Shown here one piece after another: positions 56,482 through 64,000 of a stretch of DNA of 64,000 bases (positions are counted from its first letter, which is position 1; each line of letters starts with the position of its first letter). A model generated the notes under the pieces. The model did not search any database. It saw only the letters and a list, made by a program, of their open reading frames with translations, and had not been told where the DNA came from. Position numbers and translations under genes: made by a program. The DNA comes from Corynebacterium argentoratense DSM 44202 (lineage in GTDB: Bacteria > Actinomycetota > Actinomycetes > Mycobacteriales > Mycobacteriaceae), in NCBI RefSeq assembly GCF_000590555.1, contig NC_022198.1, forward strand, positions 248,001-312,000, written 5' to 3'.

Positions 56482-57024
56482 ATGGAAGCCTGGTCCTCGC
56501 AAGGCGGCCGCGTCCGTCCACTCCGCTACGTCACCGTGTTTGACCCCATGGAGCGCGAAATTTTGGGCGACGCCGCAGCCCACCTGTGCGAAACGTTGAT
56601 CAAACGCGTCCGTTCCGCCCCCAAGGATGAGCTTGCGGAGCTCACTGGCATGCCCAGTGGCCACAAGGAAGCCCCGGCCGACCCCGGCATGGCGCGCCTG
56701 TTGCCCGATTTCGAACGCGAAGGTGACGAAGAGTACGAGGGTGACAATTCCCTCCTGCGTTCCCTGCACGAGCAGGACATCTGCCGCGAGAAAATCGTCG
56801 GCCTGATGGCTATCACTAATGCGCTGGGGCCCGACGGTTCGGTGCGCGTAGAGGTCGACCCGGATGAGGTGCACAATTGGCTGCGCGCACTTAATGATCT
56901 GCGCCTGTACCTGTCGGAGACCGACACTCGCGTGCCCTCTGACGACATGGTCAGCCGGGAATTCTTCATCGAATGGTTGGCGTTTTGCCAGGAGTCCTTG
57001 CTGGAGGTGCTCCTTGGCCGTTGA
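56482..57024 (+). CDS. DUF2017 protein
   Basis: 180 residues, mostly helical, e.g. FDPMEREILGDAAAHLCETL and LRALNDLRLYLSETDTRV. It is the Rv1332-type protein that follows clpS in actinobacteria; function unknown. 76 bp after clpS. It overlaps the next gene by 11 bp. Confidence 0.88.
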   Translation: MEAWSSQGGRVRPLRYVTVFDPMEREILGDAAAHLCETLIKRVRSAPKDELAELTGMPSGHKEAPADPGMARLLPDFEREGDEEYEGDNSLLRSLHEQDICREKIVGLMAITNALGPDGSVRVEVDPDEVHNWLRALNDLRLYLSETDTRVPSDDMVSREFFIEWLAFCQESLLEVLLGR

Positions 57025-57988
57025 GTTGCTGCCAGGCATTGGGGTCGGTCACGTCACTCATGACGCCACGGGGGTGACTGCTGTCGCCTGTCCTGCGGGC
57101 GCCTTCGCCGCTGTCGATGTGCGCGGGGGTGGTCCAGGTACCCGCGAGACCGACCTGTTGGAGGCGCACAACACCGTCCAGCAGGTGCATGCGGTGATGT
57201 TGGCCGGCGGTTCGGCCTATGGTTTGGCGGCGGCCGATGGTGCCATGCAGGAGTTAGAGCGCCAGGGGATCGGATTCAAAGTTCTTGATGACGTCGCGGA
57301 CTCGCCGATTGTGCCTATCGTTCCGGCGGCAGTGATTTTTGACCTATTGGTGGGCGATCCCAGCATCAGGCCTACCGCGGCGGACGGGGCAGAGGCTGTG
57401 CGCAGAGCCTGCAGTGTCTTAGATCAGGAGGGCGCAGGCGCATCCGTTAGCGTCGGGGAGGAGGCGCCGTGCGGATCAGTGGGTGCTGGTCGTGGCGCTA
57501 CAGCTGGGGTTGTGCGCGGAGGCTACGGACAAGCAACCGTCACCAGTGTCGAGGGGTACAGCGTTGCCGCTTGCGTGGTTGCCAACCCTGTGGGCTCCGT
57601 CGTCGATCCCAACACCGGTGCCGTTTACTGCCGGCCCAACGAACACGTCGACCTTGATGCTTTTAAAGCATTGCCGCCGCTGGGAACCAAACTCAACACC
57701 ACCATCGGCGTGGTAGCAACGGACGCACCATTGACCAAAGCCCAGGCCAAACGCCTAGCAATGTGCGCCCACGATGGGCTGGCTCGCGCTGTCCGCCCCT
57801 CGCACTCCCCACTGGACGGGGACACCTTTTTCGCTCTTGCCACCGGCGACGGTCGCGGCGTCAACATTCCGACGCTTGGCGCGCTGTGCGCAAGCGCGGC
57901 TGACGCCGTATCCGAAGCCATTGCCCAGGCCATTTTCAATGCGGAGCCGGGGGAGAACCAGACCAGCCTGAAGGAGATCCTCAAGTGA
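57014..57988 (+). CDS. P1-family (DmpA/NylC-type) Ntn peptidase
   Basis: 324 residues. Self-cleaving aminopeptidase/hydrolase family: [52 protein letters not shown], and [20 protein letters not shown], where the Asn-Thr bond is the expected autocleavage site and Thr the nucleophile, as in NylC. Physiological substrate unknown. The TTG start at 57014 is set by GGAGG at 57003-57007 and by the conserved N-terminus. Rv1333-type gene; stop overlaps murI (GTGA). Confidence 0.88.
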   Translation: MAVELLPGIGVGHVTHDATGVTAVACPAGAFAAVDVRGGGPGTRETDLLEAHNTVQQVHAVMLAGGSAYGLAAADGAMQELERQGIGFKVLDDVADSPIVPIVPAAVIFDLLVGDPSIRPTAADGAEAVRRACSVLDQEGAGASVSVGEEAPCGSVGAGRGATAGVVRGGYGQATVTSVEGYSVAACVVANPVGSVVDPNTGAVYCRPNEHVDLDAFKALPPLGTKLNTTIGVVATDAPLTKAQAKRLAMCAHDGLARAVRPSHSPLDGDTFFALATGDGRGVNIPTLGALCASAADAVSEAIAQAIFNAEPGENQTSLKEILK

Positions 57989-58836
57989 GCACTGGCAACA
58001 CCGACAACACCAGCCACGCCGATCACGCAGATAACGCTGACAATAATGCGCCGATTGGCATTTTTGATTCTGGTGTCGGCGGGCTGACCGTCGCCCGCTC
58101 CATCGTCGACCAGCTGCCCGGCGAATCCATCGTGTACATCGGCGACACCAAAAACGGGCCCTATGGGCCGCTGCCGATCCAACAAACACGCGAGCACGCC
58201 ATGGCCATTGCCGACGAGTTGGTAGAGCGCGGCTGCAAGATGATCGTCATCGCCTGCAACACGGCCTCCGCCGCCTTCTTGCGTGATGCCCGGGAACGCT
58301 ACGACGTACCCGTGGTGGAAGTGATCGTCCCCGCCGTGCGACGCGCAGTCGCGGCAACACGCAATGGGAAAATCGGCGTCATCGGAACCATCGGAACAGT
58401 AAATTCCGGTGCCTACCAGGACCTATTCAACGCGTCCCCCCACGTTGAATGCTATGCCCAGGCCTGCCCCCGCTTCGTGGACTTCGTTGAAAAAGGCATC
58501 ACCAGTGGCCGGCAGATCCTCGGCATCGCCCAAGCCTATGTGGAGCCGCTGCAGCAACACGGCGTCGACACCCTCGTGCTTGGCTGTACCCACTACCCCC
58601 TGCTGTCCGGCGTCATCCAACTAGCCATGGGCGACGGCGTCACCTTGGTGAGCAGTGCAGAGGAAACAGCCAAAGACGTGTTCAAAATCTTGAGCGAAAC
58701 CGACATGCTCGCAGACCCCGATCATGTGGCTCGCAGAACCTTCGAATCCACCGGAGACCCCGAAATATTCGCCCAGCTCGCAGGCCGATTCTTGGGGCCA
58801 GCTGTGACCCAAGTGTCCCAATTAAAAGGTATGTGA
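57985..58836 (+). CDS. murI: Glutamate racemase
   Basis: 283 residues. Supplies D-glutamate for peptidoglycan. [20 protein letters not shown] near the N-terminus, catalytic Cys pair in ACNTASAAF and [21 protein letters not shown] ~25-residue Asn/Asp/Ala-rich N-terminal stretch is additional to the core. Start overlaps the peptidase stop. Confidence 0.95.
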   Translation: MSTGNTDNTSHADHADNADNNAPIGIFDSGVGGLTVARSIVDQLPGESIVYIGDTKNGPYGPLPIQQTREHAMAIADELVERGCKMIVIACNTASAAFLRDARERYDVPVVEVIVPAVRRAVAATRNGKIGVIGTIGTVNSGAYQDLFNASPHVECYAQACPRFVDFVEKGITSGRQILGIAQAYVEPLQQHGVDTLVLGCTHYPLLSGVIQLAMGDGVTLVSSAEETAKDVFKILSETDMLADPDHVARRTFESTGDPEIFAQLAGRFLGPAVTQVSQLKGM

Positions 58837-58897
58837 AATTAGTTGGATAGGGCCCTTTTAATTCACTAAAAAGCCCCCAACATGAAACGATAGGTCT

Positions 58898-59686
58898 ATG
58901 AAACTGAGGATTCTAGGATGTTCGGGCAGCGTCGGCGGCCCAAACAACCCTGCATCCGGGTACCTCATCCACGACGTAGAGGGACAAGACGTACTCATCG
59001 ACTGCGGACCCGGCATACTCGCAGAACTCCAACAGGTGGCCGACCCTTCCAGCGTCCACATGCTGTTCTCCCACCTCCACGCCGACCACTGCCTCGACTT
59101 TCCCTCCCTACTGGTCTGGCGCCGCTACCACCCCGAGCGCCCCAGTAAAGCCCGCACGCTGTGCCTTGGCCCCGTCGAAACCACCGAGCGCCTGGGCAGA
59201 ATCAGCGCCGACACCTACGGTGAAATCGACGACTTTTCCGACACCTTCAACTTTCAACCCTGGCAGGCATACGAACCCGTCTTCGTTGACCGACTGAAGG
59301 TCACCCCCTACCCCGTCATCCACCCCGTGGAGACCTACGCGATGCGCATCGAGTGCACCAAAACCGGCGCCATCGTGGCTTACTCCGGCGACAGTGCCTA
59401 CACCGACGAACTGATCGACTGCGCCCGCGACGCCGACTTCTTCCTCTGCGAAGCAACCTGGGGAGACACCAGCGAAGGCAAAGCCCCCGACATGCACCTG
59501 TCCGGTGCAGAAGCAGGCCGCATCGCCAAGCTTGCCGGCGCTAAGACCCTGGTGCTCGTTCACATTCCCCCATGGGCGGATGCTGACGTCGCGAAAGCCT
59601 CTGCAGAAACCGAATTCGACGGCCCCGTCATCATCGGCACCGCAGGCATGCAGCTAGACAGCGACACCCGCGGCGTCGTTAATTAA
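58898..59686 (+). CDS. MBL-fold hydrolase, Rv1339-like, probable cyclic-nucleotide phosphodiesterase
   Basis: 262 residues, metallo-beta-lactamase fold with [13 protein letters not shown] (metal site), [15 protein letters not shown], and the HIPPW C-terminal His. RNase Z-like overall, but lacking the tRNA-binding exosite arm. Its position between murI and rph is that of Rv1339, reported as a cAMP phosphodiesterase, and the function is inferred from that synteny and the fold. RNase Z activity is an alternative. Confidence 0.8.
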   Translation: MKLRILGCSGSVGGPNNPASGYLIHDVEGQDVLIDCGPGILAELQQVADPSSVHMLFSHLHADHCLDFPSLLVWRRYHPERPSKARTLCLGPVETTERLGRISADTYGEIDDFSDTFNFQPWQAYEPVFVDRLKVTPYPVIHPVETYAMRIECTKTGAIVAYSGDSAYTDELIDCARDADFFLCEATWGDTSEGKAPDMHLSGAEAGRIAKLAGAKTLVLVHIPPWADADVAKASAETEFDGPVIIGTAGMQLDSDTRGVVN

Positions 59687-59711
59687 AAGTGCCTCCGGTA
59701 GCCTGGAGGCC

Positions 59712-60446
59712 ATGACTGATTTTCAACGCGCAGACGGACGCGCAGTAGACGAACTGCGCCCCATCCGCATCACCCGCAACTTCACCTCCAACCCCGCCGG
59801 CAGTGTCCTGGTGGAGTTCGGCAACACCCGCGTCATGTGCACCGCATCCGTGGAAGAACGCATCCCGCGGTTCAAACTGGGCTCCGGTGAAGGATGGCTG
59901 ACCGCCGAATACTCCATGCTCCCCGCAGCCACCCACGAACGCATGCCCCGCGAATCCATGAAGGGCAAGGTCAAAGGCCGCACGCACGAGATTTCCCGAC
60001 TGGTCGGGCGTTCCCTGCGTGCAGCTGTGGACCTCTCCGAGCTGGGCGAAAACACCATCGCCATCGACTGTGACGTGCTGCAAGCCGACGGCGGCACCCG
60101 CACCGCATCCATCACCGGTGCCTACGTGGCGCTCGCGGACGCCATTGCAGAGCTGAAGCGACGCGGCGTCGTACCTGGAAACCCACTGCTTGACCCCGTG
60201 GCCGCAGTCAGCGTTGGTGTGATCGACGGCCGTGTCTGCCTGGACCTACCCTACGAAGAAGACTCTCGCGCAGAAGTCGACTTGAATGTCGTGATGAATG
60301 CTGCCGGAAGCTTTGTCGAAGTGCAGGGTACAGGCGAAGCCGGGACCTTCGATCGCGCACAGCTGGACGCCATGCTCGACAGCGCAACCGCTGGCTGCAT
60401 GCAATTGATTGAGCTACAGCGCAAAGCTTTGGCGGAGGCACTCTAA
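59712..60446 (+). CDS. rph: Ribonuclease PH
   Basis: 244 residues. Phosphorolytic 3'-5' exoribonuclease that trims tRNA 3' ends. [32 protein letters not shown] loop, [20 protein letters not shown] and [20 protein letters not shown] (active-site Asp pair). GGAGG before ATG; TAATG overlap with rdgB. Confidence 0.96.
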   Translation: MTDFQRADGRAVDELRPIRITRNFTSNPAGSVLVEFGNTRVMCTASVEERIPRFKLGSGEGWLTAEYSMLPAATHERMPRESMKGKVKGRTHEISRLVGRSLRAAVDLSELGENTIAIDCDVLQADGGTRTASITGAYVALADAIAELKRRGVVPGNPLLDPVAAVSVGVIDGRVCLDLPYEEDSRAEVDLNVVMNAAGSFVEVQGTGEAGTFDRAQLDAMLDSATAGCMQLIELQRKALAEAL

Positions 60447-61198
60447 TGCTGCTTCACGTCGCAACACACAACGCCAAAAAGCTCAAAGAACTCGCCAGGG
60501 TTTTAGAGGCTGCAGGGGTTGAAGGCATTGAGCTGGTGTCCTCTGAGGACCTGCTGGGCTACCCTGAACCCGTCGAAGACGGGCGCACCTTCGCCGACAA
60601 CGCGCTCATCAAAGCGCGAGTAGGGGCGAAGGAAACCGGGCTGGTCACCTTGGCGGATGATTCCGGTTTGAGCGTGGACGAACTGGGCGGCATGCCCGGA
60701 GTATTGTCCGCACGCTGGTCCGGCAAGCATGGCGACGACGAGGCCAACAATGAACTGTTGCTCGCGCAAATGGCCGATGTTCCGGACAAACGCCGTGCCG
60801 CCCAGTTTGTGTCTGTGTGTGCCGTCGTGACCCCCGAGGGCGACGAGTACCTGGAAAAGGGCGTGTGGAAGGGCCGACTAGTCCGCAAAGCAACAGGCGA
60901 CAATGGCTTTGGTTACGACCCGCTGTTCATTCCCGAAGAAGAAGACGCACGCGTGGCCGGCACGGACGACAAGCCGCGTACCTCCGCCGAGTTGAGTGCG
61001 GAGGAAAAGGACGCCCTGTCACACCGGGGCAAGGCTTTGGCTGCGCTGGTGCCGGCCCTGGCAGAGCTCGCACGGGCTGCCGAACACAAGGGCGAGGGTG
61101 CAACCCCCGACAATGATGGTGCTTTAGCTGTCGTAACCCCTGAGGAAGCGCAAGGCGAAGACAAAGACACCAACACTAAGGGCAACGAGGAGGACTAG
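60446..61198 (+). CDS. rdgB: Non-canonical purine NTP pyrophosphatase (RdgB/HAM1) with C-terminal tail
   Basis: 250 residues; the family is about 200. HVATHNAKKLKELARVLEAA, DDSGLSVDELGGMPGVLSAR, NGFGYDPLFIP and SHRGKAL are all present, so the enzyme that removes dITP/XTP should be active. Residues ~208-250 are an extra acidic, low-complexity tail (EHKGEGATPDNDG ... NEED). The stop codon lies inside a hairpin stem. Coupled to rph. Confidence 0.94.
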   Translation: MLLHVATHNAKKLKELARVLEAAGVEGIELVSSEDLLGYPEPVEDGRTFADNALIKARVGAKETGLVTLADDSGLSVDELGGMPGVLSARWSGKHGDDEANNELLLAQMADVPDKRRAAQFVSVCAVVTPEGDEYLEKGVWKGRLVRKATGDNGFGYDPLFIPEEEDARVAGTDDKPRTSAELSAEEKDALSHRGKALAALVPALAELARAAEHKGEGATPDNDGALAVVTPEEAQGEDKDTNTKGNEED

Positions 61199-61217
61199 CG
61201 TTTCGCTAGTCCTCCTC
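61187..61217. terminator. Hairpin over the rdgB stop codon
   Basis: A perfect 14-bp stem (GAGGAGGACTAGCG arm), TTT loop. No T-tract follows, so it may end the transcript inefficiently or protect the 3' end. Confidence 0.55.
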
Positions 61218-61256
61218 GGGGGGAACTCTTTCTAGGAGCGGGGGCAGTGAGGCTTC

Positions 61257-61664
61257 TTAGGCCAGGTGGAATTGGGCGCGAACTTCCTTGCGGCGGTTGT
61301 GCTCCACGACGAAGGACAAGAAGGGGATGGTGCCGGCAAGGGCGGTTAGGATCCATCGGACAGGCTGCCAGCGTGCCTTCGTGCCTAGGTTGAGGGTGGC
61401 AACGAGGTACAGCATGTAGAACAGGCCGTGGAGCTGCCCGATGATGCGCGTCCATGCAGGCATATCGATACCGACGAGGTATTCAAGGATCATTCGGCCG
61501 GTGAGGATCAGCAACCAAATACCAGTGACCCAAGCAGCGACACTAAAGAGGGTGAGGGCTTGGGAGACGCGTCGCTGGCGGTCTTCCGTGATGGGGACAC
61601 CGTCGGCTGTCGTTGCGGGGGTGGGCTCGAGGTTATTGGGTTGTGAGTTAGCGGTGTTAGTCAT
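61257..61664 (-). CDS. DUF3817 membrane protein
   Basis: 135 residues. Four hydrophobic segments: ALTLFSVAAWVTGIWLLILT, WTRIIGQLHGLFYMLYLVAT (family signature with IGQLHG) and WILTALAGTIPFLSFVVEH. Function unknown. Second gene of a minus-strand pair with the LprD homologue, 15 bp downstream; same pair as Rv1343c-Rv1342c. Confidence 0.88.
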   Translation of the reverse strand: MTNTANSQPNNLEPTPATTADGVPITEDRQRRVSQALTLFSVAAWVTGIWLLILTGRMILEYLVGIDMPAWTRIIGQLHGLFYMLYLVATLNLGTKARWQPVRWILTALAGTIPFLSFVVEHNRRKEVRAQFHLA

Positions 61665-61679
61665 GATTAATCCTTAGGG

Positions 61680-62060
61680 CTAGTGTCCGCGCTTGCGTCG
61701 CGTCGGTGTGTTGATCTTGTTGAACGTTTCTACATCGATGGTGGGACGTTCCGGCAGCACAGAGGCGTCAAGTTCGGTGACGACTCCGCGCTCTGCATCG
61801 AGTTGCTGTTGGCGTTCGACGGGGGACATGCCGGTGAGCCGCACCTCGTCTTCGTATTCGCCTAATTTTTTGTAGGCGTAGATGAAGAATGCGCCGAAGG
61901 CTGGCCACTGGAGGGCATAGCCTAGATTTTGGAAGGAGCCAGAGCCGGATTGGAACCGAGTCCATTGCCACCACGCTAACCCCAGGGTGGCGATGACGCC
62001 GAGCACAACGACGAGCAATCGCCACGGGTGCGATTGCTTCTGTGTTTTGTTGGGATTCAC
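61680..62060 (-). CDS. LprD-like membrane protein
   Basis: 126 residues from GTG 62060. Two membrane segments (LLVVVLGVIATLGLAWWQW and NLGYALQWPAFGAFFIYAY) joined by TRFQSGSGSF, the conserved LprD block, and a charged C-terminus. Despite the mycobacterial name there is no lipobox Cys here, so it is not a lipoprotein. TATCCT (minus 62074-62069) ends 8 nt before the GTG, favouring a leaderless start; TTG 62069 overlaps that box and is rejected. Confidence 0.8.
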   Translation of the reverse strand: MNPNKTQKQSHPWRLLVVVLGVIATLGLAWWQWTRFQSGSGSFQNLGYALQWPAFGAFFIYAYKKLGEYEDEVRLTGMSPVERQQQLDAERGVVTELDASVLPERPTIDVETFNKINTPTRRKRGH

Positions 62061-62123
62061 GACATCCAAGGATACCCGTTTGCGTGCGGTAGTCGCTTAG
62101 TGGTTTAGTATGTAGTGCGTTAG

Positions 62124-62205
<82 letters not shown>

Positions 62206-62210
62206 CTTTT

Positions 62211-62243
62211 AACCCCGCCGGTACTTTTGTGCCGGCGGGGTTT
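62211..62243 (+). terminator. Terminator after tRNA-Leu
   Basis: Stem AACCCCGCCGG / CCGGCGGGGTT with one mismatch region around the loop, then TTG; follows the tRNA by 5 nt. Confidence 0.8.
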
Positions 62244-62283
62244 GTGCTTGCGTTGACTCGCCGCGTGCCGGCCGCCGCACGCG

Positions 62284-62415
62284 GTGTGGCGTGGGGCGGC
62301 CGTGGGGCGCGGTTGGCTGCTGGTTGTGGTTGGGGGCGCGGTTGTGGTTGGGGTGTGGGGCTACATCATGTGGCAAGTGTGGCAGGCGCCGTCGGGTGGC
62401 ATCAATGTTAGATGA
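62284..62415 (+). CDS. Possible 43-residue single-span membrane peptide
   Basis: From GTG 62284: a basic start, a strongly hydrophobic run (WLLVVVGGAVVVVGVWGYIM) and a short polar tail ending SGGINVR. The sequence is repetitive G/T (GTTGTGGTTGGGG), which can create such frames by chance, and no ribosome-binding site is seen. Unrecognised. Confidence 0.25.
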   Translation: MWRGAAVGRGWLLVVVGGAVVVGVWGYIMWQVWQAPSGGINVR

Positions 62416-62445
62416 CTCACGAAAATGACGAAGGCTGCACAAAAT

Positions 62446-62506
62446 ATGACTATTCCCTCAAGTTTTATGCAATAGTGGAAAAGTTAAAACTTGAGGCATC
62501 CGTCAT
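62446..62506. promoter_or_regulatory. 61-bp two-part dyad upstream of FAS-I
   Basis: CCTCAAGTTTTA (62456-62467) and TAAAACTTGAGG (62485-62496) are perfect complements 17 bp apart. Outside them ATGAC and GTCAT form a second pair at equal distance (5 bp) on both sides. The right arm covers the -35 element of the candidate fas promoter. Suits a dimeric regulator such as FasR, but I cannot confirm the consensus. Confidence 0.6.
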
Positions 62507-62518
62507 GTTCTGTATCTC
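62491..62518 (+). promoter_or_regulatory. Candidate FAS-I promoter
   Basis: TTGAGG (62491-62496), 16 bp, TATCTC (62513-62518). Leader of about 127 nt before the GTG. Confidence 0.4.
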
Positions 62519-62651
62519 GCGCTAGCGAGACAACGGCAACGCTCGGAAGTCGAAAGGTTTAAAACCAGCCCGCACGCTGCGACAACCCGCGGCGAACACG
62601 CACGCTGCGGAAAAGTAAAGAACAACAACCACATGGGAGACGACTTTCACC

Positions 62652-64000
62652 GTGACCACGAATCTGCACGCTTTTGGAACTGACCGACTACTGGATCGCC
62701 TGGGCAGCCAGCCTTTCGCTTTGGCTTTCGCGGGCCAGGGTTTTGATTGGCTGTCCACCTTGGCGCAGGCGACTGCCGCTGGGGCGGGTAGTGATGTTCA
62801 AGACATTGTTGACGCCGCGGGCGATCTGCTTGCTCCCGTTGCCGCTGAGGTTGCTGCCTCTCGTCCCTTTGGTTTCGCGCCGGTGGATTGGGCGAAGGCC
62901 ATGCAGCAGGAGGGTGCGCCTACGTATGATTTCGCGCAGGCTGCGGTGAGTGTGCCGGGCATTTTTGTGTCCCAGTTGGCGGTATTGAACAACCTGGAGG
63001 CGCAGGGGTTGCCGATTGAAAATGCGGTGGCTGCTATTGGCCATTCGCAGGGTGTGTTGGGCAAGCATTTGCTCGCTGACCTGCTGAATCCGGCGCCTAT
63101 TTTGGCGATCGCGGAGCTGGTTGGTGTGTGCGTGGCGCACCAGGCTCGCAAGGTCGGTTTGATCCAGAATGGTGATGTTGAGCAGCAGGGCACGATGCCG
63201 ATGTTGCTGATCCAGGGTATTAGCCGCGAGAAGCTGCAGGCTGCGATTGATCAGCTGTTTGATGCAGGCTATGAGTTGCGCCCGCAGATTGGTCTGCGTA
63301 ATGGTTTCGATGCTTATGTGCTGGTGGGCACGCCTGATGACGTCGCGCGGGTTCAGGATGTGCTGGCGGCGTGGGCGGCCAAGGATGCGCAGGCGATTGC
63401 GGACAAGCTCAAGGGGGGCACTCCGTTTAATCCGACATTTATTCCGTTGAATGTGCAGGTGGGTTTCCACCACACTGCGTTGATTCCTGCAGTGGATCGC
63501 GTGGTCAAGCTAGCCGAGGCGTGTGGCTTGGATGCCGATCTGGCGCGCAGTATCGCCGAGGATGTCATAGTCAATCCTGTGGATTGGGTTGTTGATGTCA
63601 ATAGTGCTGTTGATGCCGGTGCCCGGTGGATTTTTGACGTCGGCCCGGGTGGCGGTGTCGATATGCTCACCGCCCCAATTGTTGCTGGTTTGGGTGTTGG
63701 TTCTTTCGCGATTGATTCCGCTGAGGGGCAGGCCCGTTTGTTTGATTTGGGTCAGCCGTTGGAGTTGCCGACTGCGTGGTCGCGTTTCGCGCCGCGTGTG
63801 GAGCAGGTGGATGGACGTACTCGTGTGGTCACAAAGTTCACTGAGCTTACGGGGCGTTCCCCGATGCTGCTTCCGGGTATGACGCCCACGACTGTTGACC
63901 CAGAGATTGTTGCTGCCGCGGCGAATGCTGGCCACTGGGCGGAGCTTGCTGGTGGCGGCCAGGTGACTCCGGAGATCCTCGAGGGCAACCTGGCGAAGCT
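62652..64000 (+). CDS. fas: Type I fatty acid synthase, 5' part (runs off the window)
   Basis: Open from GTG 62652 to the window end (~449 residues of about 3000). FAS-I makes the C16-C18 acyl chains that feed phospholipids and mycolates in mycolata. The N-terminal part shows an acyltransferase domain: PFALAFAGQGFDWLSTL, nucleophile Ser in AIGHSQGVLGKH, and FIPLNVQVGFHHTALIP with the catalytic His. LLPGMTPTTVDPEIVAAAAN near the end starts the enoyl-reductase-type domain. GGGAG lies 12 nt before the start. Many corynebacteria have two FAS-I genes; which one this is cannot be told. Confidence 0.93.
   Translation, partial: MTTNLHAFGTDRLLDRLGSQPFALAFAGQGFDWLSTLAQATAAGAGSDVQDIVDAAGDLLAPVAAEVAASRPFGFAPVDWAKAMQQEGAPTYDFAQAAVSVPGIFVSQLAVLNNLEAQGLPIENAVAAIGHSQGVLGKHLLADLLNPAPILAIAELVGVCVAHQARKVGLIQNGDVEQQGTMPMLLIQGISREKLQAAIDQLFDAGYELRPQIGLRNGFDAYVLVGTPDDVARVQDVLAAWAAKDAQAIADKLKGGTPFNPTFIPLNVQVGFHHTALIPAVDRVVKLAEACGLDADLARSIAEDVIVNPVDWVVDVNSAVDAGARWIFDVGPGGGVDMLTAPIVAGLGVGSFAIDSAEGQARLFDLGQPLELPTAWSRFAPRVEQVDGRTRVVTKFTELTGRSPMLLPGMTPTTVDPEIVAAAANAGHWAELAGGGQVTPEILEGNLAK

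Noticed and set aside
58842..58881. Weak inverted repeat between murI and the MBL gene
   Set aside because: Pairing needs bulges, and the T-run is within the arm; not convincing as a terminator or operator.

Overview
The window is a high-GC actinobacterial chromosome segment, almost certainly from Corynebacterium or a close mycolic-acid-containing relative. The evidence is the fusA-tuf-S10/spc/alpha ribosomal gene order broken into four blocks, a type I fatty acid synthase, a secreted LGFP-repeat protein, an ESX-4-type EccB beside truA, and a dinG-pncB-clpS-DUF2017-P1 peptidase-murI-MBL-rph-rdgB-DUF3817-lprD block in the order known from Mycobacterium tuberculosis (Rv1329c to Rv1343c). The species was not determined.

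Layout. 1-5.4 kb: 3' end of fusA, an FMN-riboswitch-controlled ABC uptake pair on the minus strand (RibXY type, no ATPase), then tuf. 5.5-6.7 kb: a decayed amino-sugar locus (nagA pseudogene, divergent short SIS gene). 7.1-12.3 kb: S10 operon, rpsJ to rpsQ. 12.4-26 kb: accessory insert with a MerR relic, two hairpin repeats, a siderophore-reductase fusion, a 2.1-kb cassette with an LGFP-repeat protein flanked by direct repeats, an SDR, a putrescine catabolic operon, a basic amino acid permease and a broken PiT transporter. 26.1-27.3 kb: rplN-rplX-rplE. 27.5-34.9 kb: second insert with a MacAB-like exporter, a CUT2 sugar importer and a nitroreductase. 35.0-38.4 kb: more hairpin repeats around rpsH-rplF-rplR-rpsE-rpmD-rplO. 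38.7-43 kb: small secreted protein, secY-adk-map, L,D-transpeptidase. 43.2-47.6 kb: infA-rpsM-rpsK-rpsD-rpoA-rplQ and truA, with no rpmJ in the usual place. 47.7-51.3 kb: large membrane protein and an orphan eccB, cut off from the rest of ESX-4. 51.3-62.1 kb: acyl-CoA ligase and the conserved dinG-to-lprD block. 62.1-64 kb: tRNA-Leu(UAG) and the 5' end of FAS-I, which runs off the window.

Two sequence-level signals are not explained by the genes. First, five intergenic palindromic elements of 83-89 bp share a CGAMCTGGG core at a fixed offset while their long arms differ between copies but remain self-complementary. They lie in the gaps around the ribosomal blocks. Second, the 10-mer TGACGYCGCG was counted by eye 34 times on both strands, in several reading frames, in pseudogenes and in intergenic DNA, but not once inside the ribosomal-protein blocks, tuf, secY or the fusA fragment. 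Gene decay is frequent: nagA, pit, a merR and at least one more gene tail. Several genes appear to be transcribed leaderless; pncB and clpS share a 33-bp bidirectional promoter with no room for ribosome-binding sites.
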